Source: CAYFZR01 sp964347835 [NCBI: uncultured archaeon] (GTDB lineage Archaea > CAYFZR01). From it: a stretch of DNA of 6,688 nucleotides. The stretch spans positions 1 to 6,688 of the forward strand of contig CAYFZR010000055.1 of the NCBI GenBank assembly GCA_964347835.1, in the 5' to 3' direction. Position 1 is the stretch's first letter; each line of letters starts with the position of its first letter. A program made the position numbers and the translations under genes. Below, piece by piece: positions 1 through 4,691 of this stretch. The notes under the pieces are model-generated. The model did not search any database and was not told the origin of the DNA. It was given only the letters and a program-made list of their open reading frames with translations.

Positions 1-12
1 TGGGGGGTAAGA

Positions 13-213
13 TTGAGAGCTCATTTGATAAATTCCCCTTTTCCAGGGGTATATCAGGAATTGGGGTTTAAAGTGCCACCTCTAGGTCTAGCTTATATCG
101 CGGCTATTTTAGAGGAAAAAGAAATTACTGCCCATATCACCGACTTAAACTTAGGGAATGAGAAGATTAATGGAACGAATAACTATGACGTTATAGGAAT
201 CCCCAAGATATAA
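13..213 (+). pseudogene. N-terminal fragment of a B12-binding radical SAM protein
   Basis: The fragment starts at a TTG preceded by a G-run (GGGGGGT) that could serve as ribosome binding site; the frame is also open back to base 1, so an earlier start outside the window is not excluded. The 66 residues resemble the N-terminal cobalamin-binding (Rossmann) domain of B12-dependent radical SAM enzymes: an opening strand (RAHLINSPFPG), then the typical PPLGLAYIAAILEE segment at residues 22-35, then a strand ending YDVIGI (58-63). In intact members VIGI continues as the end of a beta strand and the protein runs to 400-600 residues with a CxxxCxxC cluster motif. Here it changes after VIGI and stops three codons later. 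The rest of the gene is absent, so this is a truncated remnant. The family assignment rests on a short stretch. Confidence 0.6.
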
Positions 214-241
214 GCTATATGATCAAAGAACTAGAAAAAAA

Positions 242-348
242 GGAGTTTATGCTGCGGTAGAAATGGCAGCTCAGGATAGCATTAACGTGATCTTCTCCGG
301 TCAGGGCCGGATGAACTATGGGTGGGCACAACGAGCCACGCTGCATAA
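242..348 (+). pseudogene. Frameshifted remnant of an asparagine-synthetase-like ATP-pyrophosphatase domain
   Basis: In the frame starting at 242 the DNA reads GVYAAVEMAAQDSINVIFSGQG. One base short of the next frame it continues PDELWVG (from 307) before a TAA at 346-348. Together this gives AAxDxxxVIFSGQGxDELW, the nucleotide-binding/signature block of the synthase domain of asparagine synthetases and relatives (usual form SGQGxDELFGGY). A possible continuation upstream, ISYMIKELEKK (210-242), lies in a third frame and joins only if a base is added in the A-run at 235-241. There is no start codon, no glutaminase domain and nothing beyond the motif, so this is a dead fragment of under 50 codons. 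An error-prone assembly could produce the same frame breaks. The match is to a short motif seen by eye, so the family call is moderate. Confidence 0.55.
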
Positions 349-357
349 CGCTGCATT
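338..357. repeat. Tandem 10-bp repeat (ACGCTGCATW x2)
   Basis: ACGCTGCATA (338-347) is followed directly by ACGCTGCATT (348-357). The repeat lies exactly between the asparagine-synthetase-like remnant and the end of the minus-strand membrane protein gene, and it supplies the stop that closes the remnant. It could be a slippage or end-joining scar marking the right edge of the decayed segment. Confidence 0.7.
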
Positions 358-358
358 T

Positions 359-568
359 TTACTCTCTACTCTTCTTTACTTCTTCGAGAAAATATCCAAA
401 AATTACTGGCAACACTACAAATACAACGATTATAATTAAGAACCATTTAAGAGCCTCAATTTTTATGTAACGATAGACAAACCAAACAATTGCAAGAGGT
501 ATTACTATGTACATGCCGTTTAACCAATAGGTAATTAAATCAGGTTTAAATCGAATAATATCTCTCAA
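359..568 (-). CDS. Small two-helix membrane protein, family not recognised
   Basis: This 69-residue protein has two hydrophobic segments, about residues 18-36 (GMYIVIPLAIVWFVYRYI) and 42-60 (WFLIIIVVFVVLPVIFGYF), separated by a short polar turn (KIEALK), with a charged tail (EEVKKSRE). It is probably a helical hairpin in the cytoplasmic membrane. I chose the TTG start at 568 because AAGGA lies 7 bases ahead of it on the minus strand and the start is only 2 bases past the stop of the YbjQ-family gene; the first internal ATG (M19) would cut into the first helix. The spacing implies co-transcription with the YbjQ-family gene from the promoter at 921-930. A membrane partner for that soluble protein is possible but is only inferred from position. 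No enzymatic motif is visible. Confidence 0.7.
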   Translation of the reverse strand: MRDIIRFKPDLITYWLNGMYIVIPLAIVWFVYRYIKIEALKWFLIIIVVFVVLPVIFGYFLEEVKKSRE

Positions 569-570
569 TT

Positions 571-885
571 TTATTCCTTCTCTATTTTAACTGCCGTTCC
601 ATATGCAACAATCTCTGCTACCCCACTCATAATCATGGAGGTTGAAAATCTTATATTTATAACAGCATCTGCCTCCAGTTCTCTTGCCTTTTCAAACATT
701 CTGTCCAATGCCATCTGTCTGGTCTCATCCAGCATTTCTGTATACTCTTTTATCTCTCCTCCGAATAAATTCCTAACTACCGCGGCAATATCCTTTCCTA
801 GGTGTCTTGCTCTAGTGGAAGTGCCCCAAACTACGCCAAGAGTATTGACAATCTTGTATCCGGTAATACTTTCAGTATTGGACAT
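571..885 (-). CDS. YbjQ/DUF74 (UPF0145) family protein
   Basis: The 104-residue product matches the YbjQ family (DUF74/UPF0145, often labelled putative heavy-metal binding). It opens with NTESITGYKIVNTLGVVWGTSTRA, has a middle helix (IKEYTEMLDETRQMALDRMFEKA) and the characteristic AxELEADAVINIRF block, and ends in a strand with EIVAYGTAVKIE. Family members are about 105 residues, soluble and oligomeric; their cellular role is unsettled. The frame is open to a possible start at 948, but that lies upstream of the TATA box at 921-930, so it cannot be on the message from that promoter. ATG 885 is preceded by GTGATC, complementary to the 16S tail, with 8 bases of spacing, and gives the family length; ATG 891 is an alternative but too close to that site. 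It is the first gene of a likely two-gene unit with the small membrane protein downstream. Confidence 0.9.
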   Translation of the reverse strand: MSNTESITGYKIVNTLGVVWGTSTRARHLGKDIAAVVRNLFGGEIKEYTEMLDETRQMALDRMFEKARELEADAVINIRFSTSMIMSGVAEIVAYGTAVKIEKE

Positions 886-920
886 TTTCATCTGATCACG
901 AATCCTAATAATATCTTGGA

Positions 921-930
921 TTTTATATAA
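921..930 (-). promoter_or_regulatory. Archaeal TATA box for the YbjQ-family gene
   Basis: On the minus strand the sequence reads TTATATAAAA, a near-ideal archaeal TATA element. A start of transcription about 26-28 bases downstream would fall near 898 and leave a leader of about 13 bases that holds the GTGATC ribosome site and leads to ATG 885. Its position rules out the longer reading frame start at 948. Confidence 0.7.
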
Positions 931-1005
931 GTATCGAAAAATTGTCAAATGCCTTACTTTTTCAATTCTTATTTAATCCATTTTAATTCAGTCCACGATG
1001 AAAAA

Positions 1006-1013
1006 TTTAAATA
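1006..1013 (+). promoter_or_regulatory. Archaeal TATA box for the bioY operon
   Basis: TTTAAATA, with an A-run just upstream (AAAAA, 1001-1005), lies 34 bases before ATG 1047. Transcription from about 1035 would give a leader of roughly a dozen bases containing AAGG. The box is divergent to the one at 921-930, so the 886-1046 interval carries both promoters. I see no clear palindromic operator for a biotin-responsive repressor in it. Confidence 0.6.
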
Positions 1014-1046
1014 TTGTTAACCCATTTCTATTTTAAGGTTGACAAT

Positions 1047-1565
1047 ATGGAAGTTAGAGGCATGGTCTATGCATCTTTATTTGCTTGTCTTACGGTAATT
1101 GGAGCGTATATTGCTATACCCATAGGTCCCGTTCCTATAACTCTTCAAACTTTTTTTGTCCTCCTAGCTGGCTCTGTTTTGGGCTCTTATCTTGGAGCAT
1201 TAAGCATGTTGGTTTATGTTCTCCTTGGTTTAGTAGGTATACCTGCGTTTGCGAAGGGTACTTCAGGTATCGCCCATTTGATAGGCCCTACCGGAGGTTA
1301 CTTGATTGGATTTATCGCATGCGCATACTTAGTTGGTCTATTTATCGAGAAAAGAGGTAAAACATTTTTGAATAACATTATAGCCATGACAATCGGCTCT
1401 TTCACGATATACTTTTTTGGAGTAACATGGCTATCTTTTTCCATGAAGATTAACATGGAGAAGGCAATGTTGATAGGAATGATACCTTTTCTAATTGGCG
1501 ATCTATTGAAGTTAATCGCGGCTTCTTACATATCAATGAGGATTGATATTGAGGTAAGAAAATGA
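1047..1565 (+). CDS. bioY: Biotin transporter substrate-binding component BioY
   Basis: BioY is the S-component of energy-coupling-factor transporters and captures biotin at the cell surface. The 172-residue protein is almost wholly hydrophobic (about six membrane helices) and shows the family hallmarks: PVPITLQTFFVLLAGS at 29-43, the glycine-rich GLVGIPAF and GPTGGYLIGF (80-89), and PFLIGDLLK near the end (147-155; many BioY read PFLPGDLLK). The frame is open from a TTG at 1014, but I place the start at ATG 1047: AAGG lies 8 bases ahead, the protein then begins like other BioY, and 1014 abuts the TATA box at 1006-1013. The stop overlaps the ATPase start (ATGA). With the next two genes it forms a complete BioMNY-type transporter. 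No biotin biosynthesis gene is in the window, so import by this system is the supply route suggested here. Confidence 0.95.
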   Translation: MEVRGMVYASLFACLTVIGAYIAIPIGPVPITLQTFFVLLAGSVLGSYLGALSMLVYVLLGLVGIPAFAKGTSGIAHLIGPTGGYLIGFIACAYLVGLFIEKRGKTFLNNIIAMTIGSFTIYFFGVTWLSFSMKINMEKAMLIGMIPFLIGDLLKLIAASYISMRIDIEVRK

Positions 1566-2365
1566 TATCGGTTAAGGATGTCACATTTATTTATAGAACA
1601 GGAATTAATGAAGTAACAGCCTTGAAAAATATAGATATTGAGATGAAAGATGGAGAATTCATAACGATTTTAGGAACGAATGGTTCAGGAAAGTCAACCC
1701 TTGCAAAGAATCTAAATGCCTTGTTAACTCCTACAGAAGGGGACATATGGGTTGACGATATAAACACGAAGGATGATCCCTGGAAAATCAGAAAGAGGGT
1801 CGGACTGGTTTTTCAAAATCCAGATAACCAACTTTTTTGCTCTACTGTAGAGGAGGAGATAGCATTTGGCCCTCAAAACCTTGGATTAGATGAAAAAGAA
1901 GTGAAAGAAAGGGTAAAAGATGCTTTGGAACAAGTAGCCATGGAGGATTTCTCAAGACTTAATCCATACAGGTTATCTCTAGGAGAAAAGCAACTCCTTG
2001 CAATTGCAAGCATAATTGCTATGAAACCTAAATACGTTGTTTTAGACGATCCGACCTCATTCTTAGATCATTTCTCAAAGAAAAAAGTTCTTGAAGTTAT
2101 TAAAAACCTAAACAAAGCCGGACATGGAATAATATTCATTACTCACGATATAAGGGAGATAGCAAAATCAAAGAGAACTTATGTCTTACACAAAGGTCAA
2201 ATAGTTATAGAAGGAAGTCCGAGGGATATTTGCCAAAATGTAGAAAAAATTGAGAACATTGGAATAGAAATACCCCATATCATGAAACTATCAAACAGAT
2301 TGGAAGAATACAAAAATATCGAAGAGATTCAACAAGTCATAGAGGAGTTACTATGGAAAGATTGA
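1562..2365 (+). CDS. ecfA: ECF transporter ATPase (EcfA/BioM, CbiO family)
   Basis: This is the nucleotide-binding subunit that powers uptake by binding and hydrolysing ATP on the cytoplasmic side of EcfT. In the 267 residues I see Walker A GTNGSGKST (38-46), Q-loop VFQNPDNQLF (83-92, typical of CbiO-type ATPases), the signature segment LSLGEKQ (138-144), Walker B YVVLDDPTS (158-166), D-loop FLD (167-169) and H-loop His195. The C-terminal tail (about 215-267) fits the helical extension of EcfA proteins. Two departures stand out: residue 163, normally the catalytic Glu after Walker B, is Asp (GAT at 2048-2050), and the signature is LSLGE rather than LSGGQ. GAGGT lies 6 bases before the ATG inside the bioY end, and the start overlaps the bioY stop. 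Only one ATPase gene is present, so it should work as a homodimer. Confidence 0.95.
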   Translation: MISVKDVTFIYRTGINEVTALKNIDIEMKDGEFITILGTNGSGKSTLAKNLNALLTPTEGDIWVDDINTKDDPWKIRKRVGLVFQNPDNQLFCSTVEEEIAFGPQNLGLDEKEVKERVKDALEQVAMEDFSRLNPYRLSLGEKQLLAIASIIAMKPKYVVLDDPTSFLDHFSKKKVLEVIKNLNKAGHGIIFITHDIREIAKSKRTYVLHKGQIVIEGSPRDICQNVEKIENIGIEIPHIMKLSNRLEEYKNIEEIQQVIEELLWKD

Positions 2366-2988
2366 ACATAATACTCGGAGAGTACTACCACACAGATTCT
2401 TTTTTAAACAGGATAAAGTCAAGAACTAAGATATTCTTCTTGATAGTCTTTAGCATAATTATTTTTTTGATCGATTCTCCTTACTTGATAATTTTTTTGA
2501 CTTTGATTTCGTTTTCCTTTATATATTTAGCTAAAGTATCGCTGAGAGATGTATTAAAGGCTTTAAAATCTATTTCAATTTTTTTTATAATCATTTTCTT
2601 TATTCAGATCATTCCAGATCCCAAAATGATTACAGAGACTTTTGTTGTGGTAATGAGATTCTTCGTCTTATTCATGGCGTCCATAGTAATAATGCTCACG
2701 ACCCCTCCCACAGAAATGATAAGGGGGATAGAACCATTATTGAAGCCTTTTGACCGTGTTGGTTTATCCTCTCATAAAATTGCTACGATGATGGTAATTT
2801 CTTTGAGATTTCTTCCAATATTCTTCGAAGAACTTGAAAAAATCAAGGATGCTCAGGCATCAAGAGGCATGGATTACAGTAGATTCTCCTTGAGAGCAAT
2901 ATTTTCTATTTCAATACCTCTCTTGAATAACCTTTTCAAAAGGGCAGAAGAACTTTCTCTTGCCTTAGAGACAAGGTGTTATACTTAA
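2353..2988 (+). CDS. ecfT: ECF transporter transmembrane coupling protein (EcfT/BioN, CbiQ family)
   Basis: EcfT joins the ATPase dimer to the substrate-binding BioY and transmits the conformational change that releases biotin inside the cell. The 211-residue protein has hydrophobic helices at about 25-60, 73-88 and 97-116, an amphipathic cytoplasmic region, and a last membrane stretch around 182-192. The two coupling-helix motifs that dock into the ATPases are recognisable as AQASRGMD (167-174) and ALETRCYT at the extreme C terminus (204-211). Both keep the Arg, but the usual Ala-Arg-Gly reads Ser-Arg-Gly and Thr-Arg-Cys. GAGGAG sits 5 bases before the ATG, and the start overlaps the ATPase gene by 13 bases, so translation is coupled. 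It is about 50 residues shorter than many EcfT and ends directly after the second motif. Confidence 0.93.
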   Translation: MERLNIILGEYYHTDSFLNRIKSRTKIFFLIVFSIIIFLIDSPYLIIFLTLISFSFIYLAKVSLRDVLKALKSISIFFIIIFFIQIIPDPKMITETFVVVMRFFVLFMASIVIMLTTPPTEMIRGIEPLLKPFDRVGLSSHKIATMMVISLRFLPIFFEELEKIKDAQASRGMDYSRFSLRAIFSISIPLLNNLFKRAEELSLALETRCYT

Positions 2989-2990
2989 AA

Positions 2991-3040
2991 GCAGCATGGC
3001 TTGCTGCACCCGCAATTTTATCAAATATTATTTTATAAAC
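2991..3040 (+). terminator. Hairpin and T-rich tract after the biotin transporter operon
   Basis: GCAGCA (2991-2996) pairs with TGCTGC (3002-3007) around a five-base loop, starting two bases after the ecfT stop. T-rich stretches follow (AATTTTAT and ATTATTTTAT, to about 3037). Archaeal termination relies mainly on T-tracts, so the exact end point is uncertain. Confidence 0.45.
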
Positions 3041-3192
3041 AGTACCAAATGAGGCGTTTCTACTCTAATTTTCTACTATAAATTTTATATGGAGGATTAG
3101 AAAGGGGGCGATGCCCCTTCTTTGGGGGTGTAGAGAGGGGGCGATAAGATAGGATAACTTCAGTATAAAATGTATTATTACCCACTTCTGGG
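3041..3192. other. Non-coding interval with G-rich direct repeat and hairpin
   Basis: No convincing gene is present between the two facing terminators. The stretch holds TTTCTACT twice with a 13-base period (3057-3064, 3070-3077), a TATA-like TTTTATAT (3083-3090), and a G-rich block in which AGGGGGCGAT occurs at 3103-3112 and 3136-3145. The first copy sits in a hairpin, AGGGGGC/GCCCCTT around GAT (3103-3119, one G-U pair). A 13-codon frame opens at ATG 3111, about where a message from 3083-3090 would begin, but it is too short to call. It could encode a small RNA or be spacer. Confidence 0.5.
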
Positions 3193-3231
3193 AATAAAAA
3201 AATAAAGGGGAGGGGATTTCTTCAATCCTCT
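3193..3231 (-). terminator. Terminator of the exported-protein gene
   Basis: Read on the minus strand, AGAGGATT (3231-3224) can pair with AATCCCCT (3218-3211) with one mismatch around a five-base loop, overlapping the stop codon. It is followed by TTTATTTTTTTATT (3206-3193), a strong archaeal-type U-tract. Confidence 0.6.
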
Positions 3232-3928
3232 ACTTCCAGATTTGGTACCAGCGTCTACCACTGGTGTTTGGTTTTGCGGATTCGGGCTGCACTTCACTCG
3301 GTTGTATTTTATTTGGTTGAATATTTGCCCTTGTCATTATTCTATTCCAATTGCGTATATCGTAGAAAAGAACGGTAAATTCATCCTCTTCCATTGTTAA
3401 CTTGCCTATGCCTATTTTGAAACCCTCATATTCTTTACTCTCTACCTTCAAATGCCCAATTACCTCTGTCAGGGCGGAAACCTCATTGTCTACATCTTCT
3501 TCATTGGCTGATATCCCGTATCTTGGAGTTAAAACATCGGCAACCAAGTTATCTTTTGAAATTTCTCCTATTCTTAAGGGATAATTCGTTTCTCCAAATC
3601 TAATACTTGCTCTGTACCTGGGGAATCTCGCATAATCTCCGTTTGTATCTGACGCTTCTTCATCGTCTATCTCAGTAGGGGTCTCGCCTTCCAAAGGTCT
3701 CACTCTATAAAGGCTTACTACACGCAGCCAGAAAATATGGAATTCATCGTCGTTGTATGCAAAGCCTGGACCAAACATAATTCTCGTTGTTGGAGGCTTT
3801 GGAGGCATTATTTGAGCAGAGTTCACTCCTGACCAAATTTTTTCCTGTGCAGCTACTGCAGATGGGCCTATGGAAGATAGAAGCAATATTGCCGCCATAA
3901 TTACAGAGATCTTTTTTTTCCAAGACAT
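3230..3928 (-). CDS. Exported protein of unknown function with C-terminal pentapeptide repeat
   Basis: I do not recognise the family. The 232-residue product opens with a classical Sec signal peptide: Lys4-6, a hydrophobic core at 7-21 (ISVIMAAILLLSSIG) and a cleavage site near AVAAQ (24-28). The mature part is acidic around 84-99 (TEIDDEEASDTNGD) and looks mostly beta/soluble, with an aromatic DEFHIFWLRVVSLYRVR segment at 61-77. Near the end come four five-residue units, IQPNK-IQPSE-VQPES-AKPNT (203-222), then a basic aromatic tail (GRRWYQIWK). There is no lipobox, sorting signal or second membrane helix, so it is probably released or held by the surface layer. The frame extends to 3973, but ATG 3928 is preceded by GGGGTGAT 3 bases away and starts exactly at the signal peptide. 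It appears to be a single-gene unit with its own promoter and terminator. Confidence 0.8.
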   Translation of the reverse strand: MSWKKKISVIMAAILLLSSIGPSAVAAQEKIWSGVNSAQIMPPKPPTTRIMFGPGFAYNDDEFHIFWLRVVSLYRVRPLEGETPTEIDDEEASDTNGDYARFPRYRASIRFGETNYPLRIGEISKDNLVADVLTPRYGISANEEDVDNEVSALTEVIGHLKVESKEYEGFKIGIGKLTMEEDEFTVLFYDIRNWNRIMTRANIQPNKIQPSEVQPESAKPNTSGRRWYQIWK

Positions 3929-3991
3929 TCTATCACCCCATCGATTGTTGCCCTGAACGATACTTAACACCAATCTAGAACGGGACGAGAC

Positions 3992-4006
3992 TTTATTAAT
4001 TTTAAA
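3992..4006 (-). promoter_or_regulatory. TATA region of the exported-protein gene
   Basis: On the minus strand the stretch reads TTTAAAATTAATAAA, which contains overlapping TATA-like boxes. Transcription about 27 bases on (near 3970) would give a leader of some 40 bases before ATG 3928. The exact box cannot be fixed by eye. Confidence 0.5.
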
Positions 4007-4007
4007 C

Positions 4008-4022
4008 GTTCAAAAAAGTTCA
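4008..4022 (-). repeat. GTTCA direct repeat spaced one helical turn, upstream of TATA
   Basis: GTTCA occurs at 4008-4012 and again at 4018-4022, exactly 10 bp apart (TGAAC when read on the minus strand), immediately upstream of the TATA region of the exported-protein gene. A further GTTC is at 4058-4061, another four turns away. The same-face spacing resembles an activator or repressor site, but short AT-rich repeats also occur by chance. Confidence 0.3.
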
Positions 4023-4073
4023 GTTTTAAAAATTCACCATTCTATAATATTATTTTTGTTCGAAATTGAAAGA

Positions 4074-4397
4074 TTAGAGGAAATCTTTTCTGGGAGGTAA
4101 AAACACGTCTAAAACCTGTGAATATTCTAAGGCGAGTACTTCGTGCTTTTTGTTGGGAGTAATCAAATAACTTTGTCCTTCTTCAAGTAAATATTCCTTT
4201 TCTCCTGAAGTAACTTTTATTCTGCCTTTAAGCAAAAAACCTGCTTGCTCATGCGGATGTTCATGCATGGGTATTTCGGCCCCTTCTTCTAACTCGAAAT
4301 GAACGAGCATGAGATGCTCGCTCGATACAAGGACTCTCCTGTTTATTCCCTTCCCTACTACTATTCCTTCTACTTCAGAAATGTCTTTGGTTATCAA
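4074..4397 (-). CDS. Small single-domain cupin protein
   Basis: The 107-residue protein is one cupin_2-type beta barrel. The first motif is MHEHPHEQAGFLLKGRIKV (44-62) with metal ligands His45, His47 and Glu50 or Gln51; the second, EEGQSYLITPNKKHEVLAL (72-90), supplies His85. The full ligand set suggests a metal-binding barrel. Proteins of this size and pattern are annotated only as cupin-domain proteins; substrate and reaction (if any) cannot be told, and a sensory or isomerase/dioxygenase role is equally open. The start is TTG 4397, backed by a ribosome site (GAGGTGATCC, 4408-4399) that matches the 16S tail over ten bases, one base away. No ATG occurs before the core domain. It probably has its own promoter at 4436-4445. 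The 145 bases between its stop and the next minus-strand start argue against a tight operon with the exported protein. Confidence 0.9.
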   Translation of the reverse strand: MITKDISEVEGIVVGKGINRRVLVSSEHLMLVHFELEEGAEIPMHEHPHEQAGFLLKGRIKVTSGEKEYLLEEGQSYLITPNKKHEVLALEYSQVLDVFLPPRKDFL

Positions 4398-4398
4398 G

Positions 4399-4408
4399 GG
4401 ATCACCTC
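4399..4408 (-). promoter_or_regulatory. Unusually strong ribosome binding site fixing a TTG start
   Basis: Read on the minus strand this is GAGGTGATCC, complementary over ten bases to the archaeal 16S rRNA tail (GGAUCACCUCC). It ends one base before the TTG of the cupin gene. The extended pairing may compensate for the weak start codon. Confidence 0.75.
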
Positions 4409-4435
4409 TAAATTCAAATTACCATAGGATTTAAT

Positions 4436-4445
4436 ATTTATAAAT
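4436..4445. promoter_or_regulatory. Palindromic TATA box, probably bidirectional
   Basis: ATTTATAAAT is a perfect palindrome and a good TATA element on either strand. Toward the left, transcription would begin near 4413 and give the cupin gene a 16-base leader carrying its ribosome site. Toward the right it would begin close to ATG 4461, making the 41-codon gene leaderless. No other TATA-like box lies between the two genes. Confidence 0.6.
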
Positions 4446-4460
4446 AATTCATCTAAACTC

Positions 4461-4586
4461 ATGTCGTTCCTTTGCAAAATCTTAGGTCATAAAGAGGAGA
4501 CGATTACGTCTCCAAGGATGCAAAAAATGTGTAAGAGGTGTGGTAAACTTCTTTGGCACGAAGACAGAGGTTGGATTAAAGACTGA
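4461..4586 (+). CDS. 41-residue Cys/His zinc-ribbon-like protein (DUF1660-like)
   Basis: The frame ATG 4461 to TGA 4584-4586 encodes 41 residues with the pattern C5-x4-H10 and CKRCGK (Cys24, Cys27). The layout LCKILGHK, a 13-residue spacer, then CKRCG resembles the small DUF1660-type proteins, in which Cys and His probably bind one zinc. The C-terminal part (LLWHEDRGWIKD) is charged and aromatic. It has a stop codon, a TATA box about 20 bases ahead and no ribosome site, consistent with a leaderless message. It lies between the cupin and pspA, divergent to the former and 110 bases before the latter. The function is unknown; such proteins could bind nucleic acid or protein. The motif makes it likely to be a real gene despite its size. 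Confidence 0.75.
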   Translation: MSFLCKILGHKEETITSPRMQKMCKRCGKLLWHEDRGWIKD

Positions 4587-4595
4587 AACCTTGAG

Positions 4596-4624
4596 ACCCA
4601 AAATTATATCACGATTTTATGGGT
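4596..4624. repeat. Imperfect inverted repeat between the zinc-ribbon-like gene and pspA
   Basis: ACCCAAAAT (4596-4604) faces ATTTTATGGGT (4614-4624); the arms pair as ACCCA/TGGGT plus AAAT/ATTT with two extra bases bulged. It could be an end-of-message hairpin for the short gene or an operator upstream of pspA. AAATTATATC (4601-4610) within it is one of two possible TATA boxes for pspA. Confidence 0.35.
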
Positions 4625-4657
4625 ACATCATTCGGCGCACTTTTGTGTTAGCAAAGA

Positions 4658-4691
4658 TTAATATGTATGTATTGTTATTAAGGTCGGAGGT
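4658..4691 (+). promoter_or_regulatory. Possible pspA promoter element and strong ribosome binding site
   Basis: GGAGGT (4686-4691) lies 5 bases before the pspA ATG and is a near-perfect ribosome site. A TATA-like TTAATATGT (4658-4666) is only about 25 bases ahead of that site, so a message starting from it would barely include it; the box at 4601-4610 is the alternative. The ribosome site is clear, the promoter is not. Confidence 0.5.

Noticed and set aside
635-895. Plus-strand 86-codon open frame
   Set aside because: It lies opposite the YbjQ-family gene, has a Ser/Ile/Leu-rich composition typical of antisense frames, and has no promoter or ribosome site.
886-948. Longer N-terminus for the YbjQ-family protein (start at 948)
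   Set aside because: The extra 21 codons contain the TATA box at 921-930 and are not part of the family; the start at 885 has a proper ribosome site.
1085-1360. Plus-strand 91-codon frame inside bioY
   Set aside because: It is an out-of-frame reading of a clearly coding bioY, rich in Ser, Arg, Tyr and Cys with no family resemblance.
3103-3145. CRISPR-like pair of repeats
   Set aside because: Only two 10-base copies with a 23-base gap, no further copies and no cas genes.
3111-3152. 13-codon leaderless frame in the G-rich block
   Set aside because: Too short to support as a gene by eye; the position relative to the TATA-like box is suggestive only and is mentioned as an alternative.
3402-3584. 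Plus-strand 60-codon frame opposite the exported-protein gene
   Set aside because: No ribosome site or promoter; the minus-strand gene with its signal peptide and terminator explains the region.
3929-3973. Longer N-terminus for the exported protein (start at 3973)
   Set aside because: It would bury the signal peptide behind 15 polar residues and ignore the GGGGTGAT site just before ATG 3928.
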